From Erythrobacter aureus (GTDB lineage: Bacteria > Pseudomonadota > Alphaproteobacteria > Sphingomonadales > Sphingomonadaceae): 64,000 bases of DNA. The position numbers were made by a program, and so were the translations under genes. This document shows positions 51,629-58,561 of the stretch, piece after piece. The notes under the pieces are model-generated. The model saw only the letters and a list, made by a program, of their open reading frames with translations. It did not search any database and was not told where the DNA came from. Location: the NCBI RefSeq assembly GCF_003355455.1, contig NZ_CP031357.1:2458501-2522500 (forward strand), in the 5' to 3' direction. How positions within the stretch are numbered: the stretch's first letter is position 1; each line of letters begins with the position of its first letter.

Positions 51629-52496
51629 CCGTCGGCTCACGAAATACACGGCACGGCGGCTGGCGGCAGCCCGGGGAGAAATTGTCCCGCTGACCGTAGC
51701 GGGCTGGGCGCGGTTCATCCTTCGCACCCTCGCCATCCTTGTTTTGCTCAGTGCGCTGGTGCCGCTGCACTATCTTTATCGCGTATTCGCCTATGGCTCG
51801 CCGATGCCCATGCTCTTCCTGCGCTATACCGCATGGATAGTGGGCGCGCGGGTAACGATTGTGGGCACACCGCTGCGGCGCGATGTCTTCTTCATCGCCA
51901 ATCACATAAGCTGGATCGATATTCTCAGCATGGCTGGAGCCAGCGGCACCGCATTCGTGGCCAAGCAGGAATTATCGGACGTGCCGGTGATCGGCTGGCT
52001 GTGCGGTCTGAACCGCACGGTTTTCGTCAAGCGGGAGAACCGCGTCGGTGTGGCGGAACAGATCAATGCGCTCAAGGAGGCCCTGGCCGATAACTGGTCG
52101 GTGACCATATTCCCCGAAGGCACGGTGACGGACGGCCATTCGCTCTTGCCGTTCAAGTCCAGCATGATCTCGGTACTCGAGCCGCCACCTCCGGGGGTGA
52201 TGGTTCAGCCCGTAGTGCTCGATTACGGCGAGAATTCGGAGGAAATCGGCTGGGTCGGCCAGGAAAGCGGGCTGCACAATGCGAAGCGGATCATGGCGCG
52301 CCGGGGCAGCTTCCCCCTGACGCTCCACTATCTCGAACCCTTCAGTCCGGCCGATTATCGCGGGCGCAAGGCGATCGCGGCAAAGGCTCGCGAAGAGATC
52401 GAGAAGCAGCTCGTGGCCAATCTCGGCAAGCCACTGCGCAACTTTCAGCATGTGGTCGAAGCGGTCCGATACCGGCCCCAACCGACCGACATATAG
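51600..52496 (+). CDS. plsC: 1-acyl-sn-glycerol-3-phosphate acyltransferase
   Basis: 298 aa membrane-associated enzyme making phosphatidic acid. One membrane segment lies at about residues 34-55. The HX4D motif is in ANHISWIDIL (about 99-108), and FPEGTVTDG (about 172-180) is the substrate-phosphate motif. It begins inside the end of fur (29-base overlap). The fur-plsC order recurs in Alphaproteobacteria. Converges on the LysR gene with five bases between. Confidence 0.92.
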   Translation: MASASTAKTDRRLTKYTARRLAAARGEIVPLTVAGWARFILRTLAILVLLSALVPLHYLYRVFAYGSPMPMLFLRYTAWIVGARVTIVGTPLRRDVFFIANHISWIDILSMAGASGTAFVAKQELSDVPVIGWLCGLNRTVFVKRENRVGVAEQINALKEALADNWSVTIFPEGTVTDGHSLLPFKSSMISVLEPPPPGVMVQPVVLDYGENSEEIGWVGQESGLHNAKRIMARRGSFPLTLHYLEPFSPADYRGRKAIAAKAREEIEKQLVANLGKPLRNFQHVVEAVRYRPQPTDI

Positions 52497-52501
52497 CCAG
52501 T

Positions 52502-53386
52502 CTAAAGCTCGGCCTTTACCAGCCAGTCGTGGAACAAGCGGACCGGACGCTCTTCCAGCGCCGTGGGCTTGCAGATGAACCAGTAGCTGTAAGGACTTTC
52601 GACCTCGACATTGAACAATGTCGCCAATCGGTTGTCCGCTGCGCGGCGCATGTGGTCATCATGCATGATCGCAATGCCGAGCCCCTGCGCGGCCGCTTCC
52701 AGCATGATCTGACCCGAATCGAAATGGTCGATCGCTGTCGGCTCCAGTTCTGGCAAGCCGATCTCCGCGCGCCAGGCGGTGAAGCTTTCGGACAATTCGT
52801 TATGAATGAGGAACGTCTGCCGCGAAAGCCTGTCCGCGTCGGGTTCCGGGCCGATCCGCTCGGCCAGGTCCCGGCTGCAGATCGCATGGACTTTGTTGTA
52901 GTCGAGCCGAACGGCATGCAGCCCGCGCGACGGGCCTCGCGACAGGATGATCGCGGCATCGAGCACATCGCCAACACGGTCTTCCAGATGCGCCCCGGTG
53001 TCGATGTCGATATGCAAGAGTGGATGCCGCTCACGCAATTCGCCAAGTCGCGGAAACAGACGCTGTGTGCCGAACAGCGGCAAAACCCCCAAATGCAATC
53101 TCAGCAGCGACAGATTGTCCGATTGGCTTTCCACCGCCCGCGCCAGCGCTTCCAGTTGCGGGTTCACGGCCTCGAAAAAAGCATGTCCGTCATCGGTCAG
53201 CTGCATTGCCTGCCGCGCCCGCGTAAACAGCTTCTTGCCGACGAATTCCTCGAGGTTGCCGATCCGTCGCGACAGCGCCGATGGGCTGAGACCGAGTTCC
53301 TCGGCCGCTGCGCGCGCGGAGCCAAGACGCACGGTGCGCACGAAGGCTTCGAGAGCGCGCAGGGGAGGAAGACGACGCGTTGCCAT
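52502..53386 (-). CDS. LysR-family transcriptional regulator, GcvA-like
   Basis: 294 aa. The N-terminal winged helix-turn-helix (LPPLRALEAFVRTVRLGSARAAAEELGLSPSALSRRIGNLE in substance, about residues 6-46) is followed by the periplasmic-binding-like effector domain. The LPPLRALEAF opening is typical of the GcvA/AmpR-like group. No divergently paired target is present, so its regulon is unknown. Confidence 0.92.
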   Translation of the reverse strand: MATRRLPPLRALEAFVRTVRLGSARAAAEELGLSPSALSRRIGNLEEFVGKKLFTRARQAMQLTDDGHAFFEAVNPQLEALARAVESQSDNLSLLRLHLGVLPLFGTQRLFPRLGELRERHPLLHIDIDTGAHLEDRVGDVLDAAIILSRGPSRGLHAVRLDYNKVHAICSRDLAERIGPEPDADRLSRQTFLIHNELSESFTAWRAEIGLPELEPTAIDHFDSGQIMLEAAAQGLGIAIMHDDHMRRAADNRLATLFNVEVESPYSYWFICKPTALEERPVRLFHDWLVKAEL

Positions 53387-53454
53387 GACGCTTGCACGCT
53401 ATGAGCGTGCGATGCACGTGTCGAGGGAGAATGTGCAGAAATCTGCAACAGCCG

Positions 53455-54372
53455 TCAGGCCGGGGGTATCGCTTCCTCCGGCGCATGCAACCGCAACCGC
53501 TTCACATGGGTCTCGTCTCCATCCGTGACCTCGATCCGCCAGCCGCTCTTATGCTCGAGCACTCGGCCGGTCTCGGGCACCTGTTCGGCCAGCACGAAGG
53601 CCAGCCCGCCCAGCGTATCGACGGATTCCTCGACCTCCGCGAGCGCGGGAGAGACCTGCTCCGCGACATCGTCGAGCTCGGCGCGGGCATCGCAGTCCCA
53701 CATCCCCTCGCCGATATCGACGATCCATTCTTCGGGTGTTTCGTCATGCTCGTCCTCGATCTCGCCGACGATTTCCTCGACCAGATCCTCGATCGTGATG
53801 ATCCCGTCGGTACCCGAGAACTCATCCACCACCACGGCCAGATGCATTCGCTGCGCGCGCATGTCTGCCAGCACGTCGAGCGCATTGCGCGTCTGCGGCA
53901 CATAAAGCGGCTGCCGCATCAGCACGGTCCAGTCCTCGGGCGGGGTTTGTTCGCGCGCCAGGATGGTGAAGACATCCTTGATGTGGATCATGCCGATTAC
54001 ATCGTCGAGCTGCTCGCGATAGACGGGCATTCGCGAATGGCCGTGCTCGGCGAAGGTCTCGACCAGCTCGTCCCAGCTCGCACTGGCATTCATCGCGATG
54101 ATCTCGCCGCGCGGCACGGCGACGTCGTCGGCATCGTGCTCGGAGAAATGCAGCAGGTTGCGCAGCATCTGCCGCTCGACCAGCGACAAGTCGCCGGTGC
54201 CGCTGTGCTCCGGCGCCTCCGCGCCGTTCTCGCCCTCATGCTCGTCGATGGCGTCTTCCAGCTGCGCACGCAACGAGCGTTCGCCGTAATCGGGGTCGAA
54301 GAATTTCCGGATTGCGAGCATCAGCCCGCTGCTACTCTCCGCGTCTCCCGCGGGTGATGACGAATCGGGCAT
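53455..54372 (-). CDS. CorC/HlyC-type CBS-domain protein
   Basis: 305 aa. Two CBS domains (about residues 80-195) start with VAVPRGEIIAMNASASWDELV and contain GHSRMPVYREQLDDVIGMIHIKD. A C-terminal CorC_HlyC domain (about 210-300) includes LGGLAFVLAEQVPETG. There is no membrane domain, so this is the soluble CorC type thought to assist Mg2+/Co2+ efflux. Last gene of the miaB-phoH-ybeY operon, its usual place. Confidence 0.92.
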   Translation of the reverse strand: MPDSSSPAGDAESSSGLMLAIRKFFDPDYGERSLRAQLEDAIDEHEGENGAEAPEHSGTGDLSLVERQMLRNLLHFSEHDADDVAVPRGEIIAMNASASWDELVETFAEHGHSRMPVYREQLDDVIGMIHIKDVFTILAREQTPPEDWTVLMRQPLYVPQTRNALDVLADMRAQRMHLAVVVDEFSGTDGIITIEDLVEEIVGEIEDEHDETPEEWIVDIGEGMWDCDARAELDDVAEQVSPALAEVEESVDTLGGLAFVLAEQVPETGRVLEHKSGWRIEVTDGDETHVKRLRLHAPEEAIPPA

Positions 54373-54393
54373 GGCCCTAACGATGCACTCCCA

Positions 54394-54885
54394 TCAGTTG
54401 CGGTCCCCATATGGGTCCGCGATACCCAGTTTTGCAAGCGCCGCGATTTCGAGCGCTTCCATCGCCTCCGCCTGGGCGTCGGATTCGACATGATCGTGGC
54501 CTGCGAGGTGGAGGAAGCCGTGTATAATCAGATGCGCGGCGTGATCCTCCAGCGCGATGCCCTTCTCCGCCGCTTCGCGCTCGCAGGTCCCGGAGGCCAG
54601 CGCGAGATCGCCGAGCATCTCGGGAGGGCCGTCTTGTGCAAGAGCGAGCAGGTCCTCGCGCTCCAGCATGGGGAAGGACAGCACGTTGGTCGGCTTGTCC
54701 TTGCCGCGCCACTCGCGGTTGAGCGCGTGGACTTCCTCGTCCGAAGTGAAGAGTAGCGAGGTCGATAGGCGCGGGTTGGCGATTGCAGGCTCCACCTGCG
54801 CAGTCGCCGAGAGCGCGCGCTCGGCCAACGCGGCCCATTCGCCCGACGGCCAGCCATCGATATCGATATCCAGTTCCAATTCCAC
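54394..54885 (-). CDS. ybeY: Endoribonuclease YbeY
   Basis: 163 aa. The zinc site H-x3-H-x5-H is in HGFLHLAGHDH (about residues 121-131), the hallmark of YbeY, needed for 16S rRNA 3' maturation and ribosome quality control. TNVLSFPM is a second conserved block. The start is a GTG at 54885 touching the palindromic arm at 54886-54917. Its leader and any ribosome-binding sequence (GGGG eight bases upstream) are therefore supplied by the inserted element. Confidence 0.94.
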   Translation of the reverse strand: MELELDIDIDGWPSGEWAALAERALSATAQVEPAIANPRLSTSLLFTSDEEVHALNREWRGKDKPTNVLSFPMLEREDLLALAQDGPPEMLGDLALASGTCEREAAEKGIALEDHAAHLIIHGFLHLAGHDHVESDAQAEAMEALEIAALAKLGIADPYGDRN

Positions 54886-54917
54886 CTCGTCATCCCCGCG
54901 CAGGCGGGGATCCCGCT
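54886..54917 (+). repeat. Left REP-like palindromic arm of GIY-YIG cassette
   Basis: Contains CATCCCCGCGCAGGCGGGG, a REP-like hairpin of a type dispersed through many sphingomonad genomes. It directly precedes the ybeY GTG on the minus strand. Confidence 0.8.
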
Positions 54918-54922
54918 CCCTT

Positions 54923-55222
54923 TCACATGTTCAGCGTCTCGAACAAGTCATCCCAATCGGGATTTTGTTCTTCTATCCGCCTGATCTTCCAGGCGCGGTT
55001 CCATTTCTTCATCGCCTTTTCGCGGGCGATAGCATCCTCGATATCGTCATGGTGTTCGACAGAGACAAGCCGTGTCAGATCGTAGCGAGCGGTGAAACTC
55101 CCACCCTTCCTTGCGCGATGTTGAACCGTTCTTGCGGCTATGTCCGCAGTCACGCCGATGTACAGCGCGCCGCGATAGCGATCCGCCATGATGTAAACGT
55201 AACCGCCCTTCTCGAGAGTCAC
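54923..55222 (-). CDS. GIY-YIG nuclease superfamily protein
   Basis: 99 aa. The GIY-YIG core is GYVYIMADRYRGALYIGVT (about residues 7-25), followed by the conserved arginine and histidine in AARTVQHR (about 29-36) and the glutamate region EDAIAREKAMKKWNR (about 62-76). It is the short single-domain type (UPF0213/YhbQ-like), which is often found beside repeats and lacks a DNA-binding domain. A GTG at 55222 is the likely start, 11 bases inside the palindromic arm. The same frame is open upstream through the arm into the C-terminal coding sequence of phoH, so a fusion is possible. Confidence 0.87.
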   Translation of the reverse strand: MTLEKGGYVYIMADRYRGALYIGVTADIAARTVQHRARKGGSFTARYDLTRLVSVEHHDDIEDAIAREKAMKKWNRAWKIRRIEEQNPDWDDLFETLNM

Positions 55223-55232
55223 ACCAGCAGGT

Positions 55233-55264
55233 AGCGGGACCCCCGCCTGCGCGGGGGTGACGAG
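55233..55264 (-). repeat. Right REP-like palindromic arm of GIY-YIG cassette
   Basis: Inverted copy of 54886-54917 with two differences. Its minus-strand translation in the phoH-GIY-YIG frame is LVTPAQAGVPLPA. Confidence 0.8.
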
Positions 55265-55423
55265 CAAGGGCTGGTCACGAACTCGGCCCTCGTAGGCCTC
55301 CACGATCCGCCCAACGATCGGATGGCGCACGACGTCGGCAGCCGTAAAGCGGATCGTGCCGAAGCCCTCGACGCCTTCCAGCTTGCCGACCGCATCGGCG
55401 AGGCCGCTCATGCCGTCGCCGCC
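55265..55423 (-). other. phoH C-terminal coding segment in the shifted frame
   Basis: This stretch encodes the conserved PhoH C-terminus (SGLADAV through RIVEAYEG) but one frame away from the main phoH reading frame. As sequenced, an ATG at 55411 overlaps the truncated phoH stop as ATGA, so it could be translated separately. It then runs in frame through the palindromic arm into the GIY-YIG gene to the stop at 54923. Confidence 0.75.
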
Positions 55424-56304
55424 GGGATGTCGACCTGGCGCGGATCGCCGCAGATCACCATGCGGCTGTTCTGGCCGAAGCGGGTGAGGAACATCTTCAT
55501 CTGCTCGCGCGTGGTGTTCTGCGCCTCGTCGAGGATCACGAAGGCATCGGCGAGCGTGCGGCCGCGCATGAAGGCGATCGGCGCGATCTCGATCTCCCCG
55601 CTCGCCAGCCGCCGTTCGACCTGTTCGGGCGGCATGCAATCGTACAGCGCGTCGTAGAGCGGGCGCAGATAGGGATCGACCTTTTCCTTCATGTCGCCGG
55701 GCAGGAAGCCGAGCTTTTCGCCCGCCTCCACTGCCGGACGCGACAGGATCAAGCGCTGCACGCTGCCACTGATGAGCTGGCTGACCGCCTGCGCGACCGC
55801 GAGGTAGGTCTTGCCCGTGCCCGCCGGACCCAGCGCAAAGATGATGTCGTCGCGCACCAGGCTGCGCATGTAGGTCGCCTGCATCGCGCTGCGCGGCACG
55901 ATCGTCTTGCGCCGCGTGCGGATCATGATCGGCGGCCCCTTGGGCTCGGCGTCGACAATGCCGTCGAGCGTGGGTTCGTCCGACATGGCGATTAGCGCCT
56001 CGATCGCGCCCTGATCCAGATCCTGCCCGATGGCGAGCTTGTCATACATTGCCTTGAGTACGTCGCGCGCGCGGGCGACGCTATCTTCCGGCCCTTCTAT
56101 ATGCAGCTCGTTGCCGCGCGCCGCGATGAACACGCCGAGACGGTTTTCCACCTGGACGAGGTTCGCATCGAACTGACCGAACAGCGCCCCTAGCAGGCTC
56201 TGATTGTCGAAACTGATATCGACCTGTGCCCGGCGGATTTCGCGCTGGGGCGACGGTGGCGGGGTGAAGGCAGTGGTATCCTTCGATGCGGGTTTGCGAG
56301 CCAT
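55408..56304 (-). CDS. phoH: PhoH family ATPase, C-terminus shifted to another frame
   Basis: 298 aa as read. PhoH-like protein with an N-terminal KH-like region, Walker A GPAGTGKTYLA (about residues 159-169), RPAVEAGEKLGFLPGD (about 190-205) and Walker B FVILDEAQNT (about 257-266). After GDPRQVDIP the frame ends as AATA-stop, whereas the family continues GG-MTSGLADA. That continuation is present in another frame as GGDGMSGLADAVGKLEGVEGFG and VVRHPIVGRIVEAYEG (down to about 55280). One extra C in the CCC run at 55424-55426 rejoins them. The rejoined protein has no stop before the GIY-YIG gene. Confidence 0.88.
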   Translation of the reverse strand: MARKPASKDTTAFTPPPSPQREIRRAQVDISFDNQSLLGALFGQFDANLVQVENRLGVFIAARGNELHIEGPEDSVARARDVLKAMYDKLAIGQDLDQGAIEALIAMSDEPTLDGIVDAEPKGPPIMIRTRRKTIVPRSAMQATYMRSLVRDDIIFALGPAGTGKTYLAVAQAVSQLISGSVQRLILSRPAVEAGEKLGFLPGDMKEKVDPYLRPLYDALYDCMPPEQVERRLASGEIEIAPIAFMRGRTLADAFVILDEAQNTTREQMKMFLTRFGQNSRMVICGDPRQVDIPAATA

Positions 56305-56427
56305 ATGCTCCTTTCGCTTGCGAGTCGGAATGTAGGCGTCGCTGCCGGGGGCGCAAGTTGCGAGCGGTGAGATGACGGTGGAAAGTCACCGGTCCGTCAC
56401 ACGCCGAGCCACGCGCAGCGCTTTTTT

Positions 56428-56503
56428 GTCTCACGCCAAGGCGCAAAGAGCCTGGTACGCACGGCTCTACGTATTCTTTGTGCCTTGGCGCCTTTGCGTG
56501 ATG
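56428..56503. repeat. Imperfect inverted repeat of CGCAAAG type between miaB and phoH
   Basis: Left part 56428-56450 (TCACGCCAAGGCGCAAAGAG) and right part 56474-56503 (TTCTTTGTGCCTTGGCG, then CCTTTGCGTGATG) are inverted copies; the right copy has an extra CCTTTGCG unit. Only 23 bases lie between. The repeat units resemble the CGCAGAG units that flank the GxxExxY gene, so this may be an empty or collapsed site. The rest of the 220-base gap 56305-56524 holds nothing I can support. Confidence 0.6.
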
Positions 56504-56524
56504 AAATCCGGCGTAGCCGGGTGG

Positions 56525-57868
56525 TCAAACCGCGACGGTCTCGCGCAATTTGCCTGCGAGCGAATTGGGGCCAGCTTCGACCAGTTCGACTTCGACGAGG
56601 TCGCCGATCGCGGCATCGCCTTCGAACCACACACTCTGAAGCCAGGGCGACTTGCCGAGCCATTGGCCGGGATGCTTGCCCTTGCGTTCGACCAGCACTT
56701 CACAGGTTTTGCCGACACTCGCCCCGTTGAACGCCATCTGGTCGCGGTTGAGCGCGGCCTGGAGGCGCTGCAACCGCTCGTCCATGACCTCTCTCGCAAT
56801 CTGGTCATCCATCGTCGCGGCGGGCGTTCCCGGGCGTGGGCTATATTTGAAACTGAAGGCCTGCGCGTATTTGACCTCATCGACCAGAGCGAGCGTTTCC
56901 TCGAACTCGGCATCGGTCTCGCCGGGGAAGCCGACGATGAAGTCGCCCGAGAGCGCCAAGTCGGGCCGCGCGGCGCGGAAAGCTTCGAGCAGCTTGAGAT
57001 AGCTTTCCGCCGTGTGGCTGCGGTTCATGGCCTTGAGCACACGGTCGCTGCCCGCCTGCACCGGCAGGTGGAGGAAGGGCATGAGCTTGTCGATCTCGCC
57101 ATGCGCCGCGATCAGATCGTCGTCCATATCGGCCGGATGGCTGGTGGTGTAGCGGATGCGCGCGAGGCCATCGACCTTGGCAAGGTGGCGGATCAGGCCT
57201 GCGAGGCCGACCGTGTGGCCCTTCTCGTCCTCGCCCGACCAAGCGCTGACATTCTGGCCAAGCAGCGTGATTTCCTTCGCGCCCGCATCGACCAGTTTCT
57301 TCGCTTCGACCACCAAATCGCTGTAAGGCCGCGATATTTCCGCGCCGCGCGTATAAGGCACCACGCAATAGGTGCAGAACTTGTCGCACCCTTCCTGAAT
57401 GGTGAGGAAGCTGGCCGGATTGGTCCGGCGGCGCTCGGGCAATGCGGCAAACTTGGCGATGGCGGGCATGTCGGTATCGGTCGCCCGCTCGCCCTTCACC
57501 GCCTTGTCCAGCATCTCGGGAAGCCGGTGATAGGCCTGCGGGCCAACGACCATGCTGACCGCCGGAGAACGCTTCATGATCTCCTCGCCCTCGGCCTGCG
57601 CGACGCAGCCCGCGACCGCGATCAGCGGTTGTCTGCCCGCTTCCGCGCCCGCCTTGGAGATGCGGCCGATATCCGAATAGACCTTCTCCGCCGCCTTCTC
57701 GCGTATGTGGCAGGTGTTGAGCACGACGAGATCGGCATCCTCGCCTTCGGGCGCGGGCACGATGCCCTGCTCGCCCAGCATCTCGGCCATGCGCTCGCCG
57801 TCATAGACGTTCATCTGGCAGCCGAAGCTCTTGACCCTGTAGGTCTTGGGGGAAGTGGTCGGTTTCAT
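56525..57868 (-). CDS. miaB: tRNA-2-methylthio-N6-dimethylallyladenosine synthase MiaB
   Basis: 447 aa radical-SAM methylthiotransferase acting on i6A37 of tRNA. The N-terminal UPF0004 domain holds a cluster with cysteines in SFGCQMNVYD, NTCHIREKA and VAGCVAQAEG. The radical-SAM cluster is CDKFCTYC (about residues 154-161). A TRAM domain ends the protein. The ATG at 57868 gives the family N-terminus; the open frame upstream runs through a REP repeat. First of the miaB-phoH-ybeY-corC group. Confidence 0.96.
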   Translation of the reverse strand: MKPTTSPKTYRVKSFGCQMNVYDGERMAEMLGEQGIVPAPEGEDADLVVLNTCHIREKAAEKVYSDIGRISKAGAEAGRQPLIAVAGCVAQAEGEEIMKRSPAVSMVVGPQAYHRLPEMLDKAVKGERATDTDMPAIAKFAALPERRRTNPASFLTIQEGCDKFCTYCVVPYTRGAEISRPYSDLVVEAKKLVDAGAKEITLLGQNVSAWSGEDEKGHTVGLAGLIRHLAKVDGLARIRYTTSHPADMDDDLIAAHGEIDKLMPFLHLPVQAGSDRVLKAMNRSHTAESYLKLLEAFRAARPDLALSGDFIVGFPGETDAEFEETLALVDEVKYAQAFSFKYSPRPGTPAATMDDQIAREVMDERLQRLQAALNRDQMAFNGASVGKTCEVLVERKGKHPGQWLGKSPWLQSVWFEGDAAIGDLVEVELVEAGPNSLAGKLRETVAV

Positions 57869-57901
57869 GGGAGGGGGCGCTTTAGCGGATATCGAGGACA
57901 C

Positions 57902-57986
57902 CGTCACCCCGGACTCGATCCGGGGTCCAGCCACTTCTCGCATGGTGCTAGCAAAGCTGGACCCCGGCTCGGAGGCCGGGGTGACG
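57902..57986. repeat. Twin REP-like palindromes between the isomerase gene and miaB
   Basis: Two inverted arms (57902-57930 and 57957-57986), each a hairpin built on CCCCGGACTCGATCCGGGG-like sequence, enclose 26 bases. The outer ends CGTCACCCC and GGGGTGACG are complementary. The arms differ in sequence from the ATCCCCGC-type arms around the GIY-YIG gene but share the outer GTCA/TGAC ends. It could attenuate transcription from the isomerase gene into miaB. Confidence 0.8.
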
Positions 57987-57998
57987 AGATTGATGGTG

Positions 57999-58460
57999 TT
58001 AGCCGACGGTCGCCTTCACGATCTTGCCCGGGTTCGCCGGCGGCTCGCCCTTGGGCAGTGCGTCGATGTTTTCCATGCCGCTCTCGACCTGGCCCCAGAC
58101 GGTATACTGGCCGTCGAGGAATTCGGCGTCGTCGAAGCAGATGAAGAACTGGCTGTTGGCGCTGTCGGGCACCTGGGTACGGGCCATCGAGCACGTGCCG
58201 CGCGTGTGCGGTTCGCTGTTGAATTCGGCCTTGAGGTCGGGCTTGTCGCTGCCGCCCATGCCGGTGCCGGTCGGATCGCCGCCCTGCGCCATGAAGCCGG
58301 GGATCACGCGGTGGAAGACCACGCCGTCGTAAAAGCCCTCTCCCGCCAGTTCGGTGATGCGCTCGACGTGACCTGGTGCCAGGTCCGGGCGCAGCTTTAT
58401 CACCACGTCCTTGTTTTCACCGTCGCCGGTATCGAGAGTGAAGGTCAGCTTGTCCGCCAT
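57999..58460 (-). CDS. Peptidyl-prolyl cis-trans isomerase, cyclophilin type
   Basis: 153 aa cytoplasmic cyclophilin. The signature FYDGVVFHRVIPGFMAQGGD (about residues 43-62) includes the catalytic arginine, followed by GTCSMART, NSQFFICFDDAEFLDGQYTVWGQV. No signal peptide, so it matches PpiB rather than PpiA. Divergent from mgtE, with 101 bases between starts. Confidence 0.94.
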   Translation of the reverse strand: MADKLTFTLDTGDGENKDVVIKLRPDLAPGHVERITELAGEGFYDGVVFHRVIPGFMAQGGDPTGTGMGGSDKPDLKAEFNSEPHTRGTCSMARTQVPDSANSQFFICFDDAEFLDGQYTVWGQVESGMENIDALPKGEPPANPGKIVKATVG

Positions 58461-58561
58461 CGGTCGTTTCTCCTGTGAATTGGCTGGCGCCTACATAGGG
58501 ATTGTGGGCGGCCTGTCACCCGTTGCTTGCAATCCAGCCCCGCCCGCCTAGACCGCTGCAC

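Larger units (their letters stand above)
54886..55264 (-). mobile_element. GIY-YIG cassette bounded by inverted REP-like palindromes
   Basis: Two 32-base arms, 54886-54917 and 55233-55264, are inverted copies matching at 30 of 32 positions. Each arm is itself a hairpin (ATCCCCGC, loop GCAG, GCGGGGAT in the left one). The two differences between arms are compensatory within each hairpin (T-A in one, C-G in the other), which argues that the folded form is conserved. The unit lies between phoH and ybeY, which are normally adjacent, and contains one GIY-YIG gene that fits the interior closely. Confidence 0.75.
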
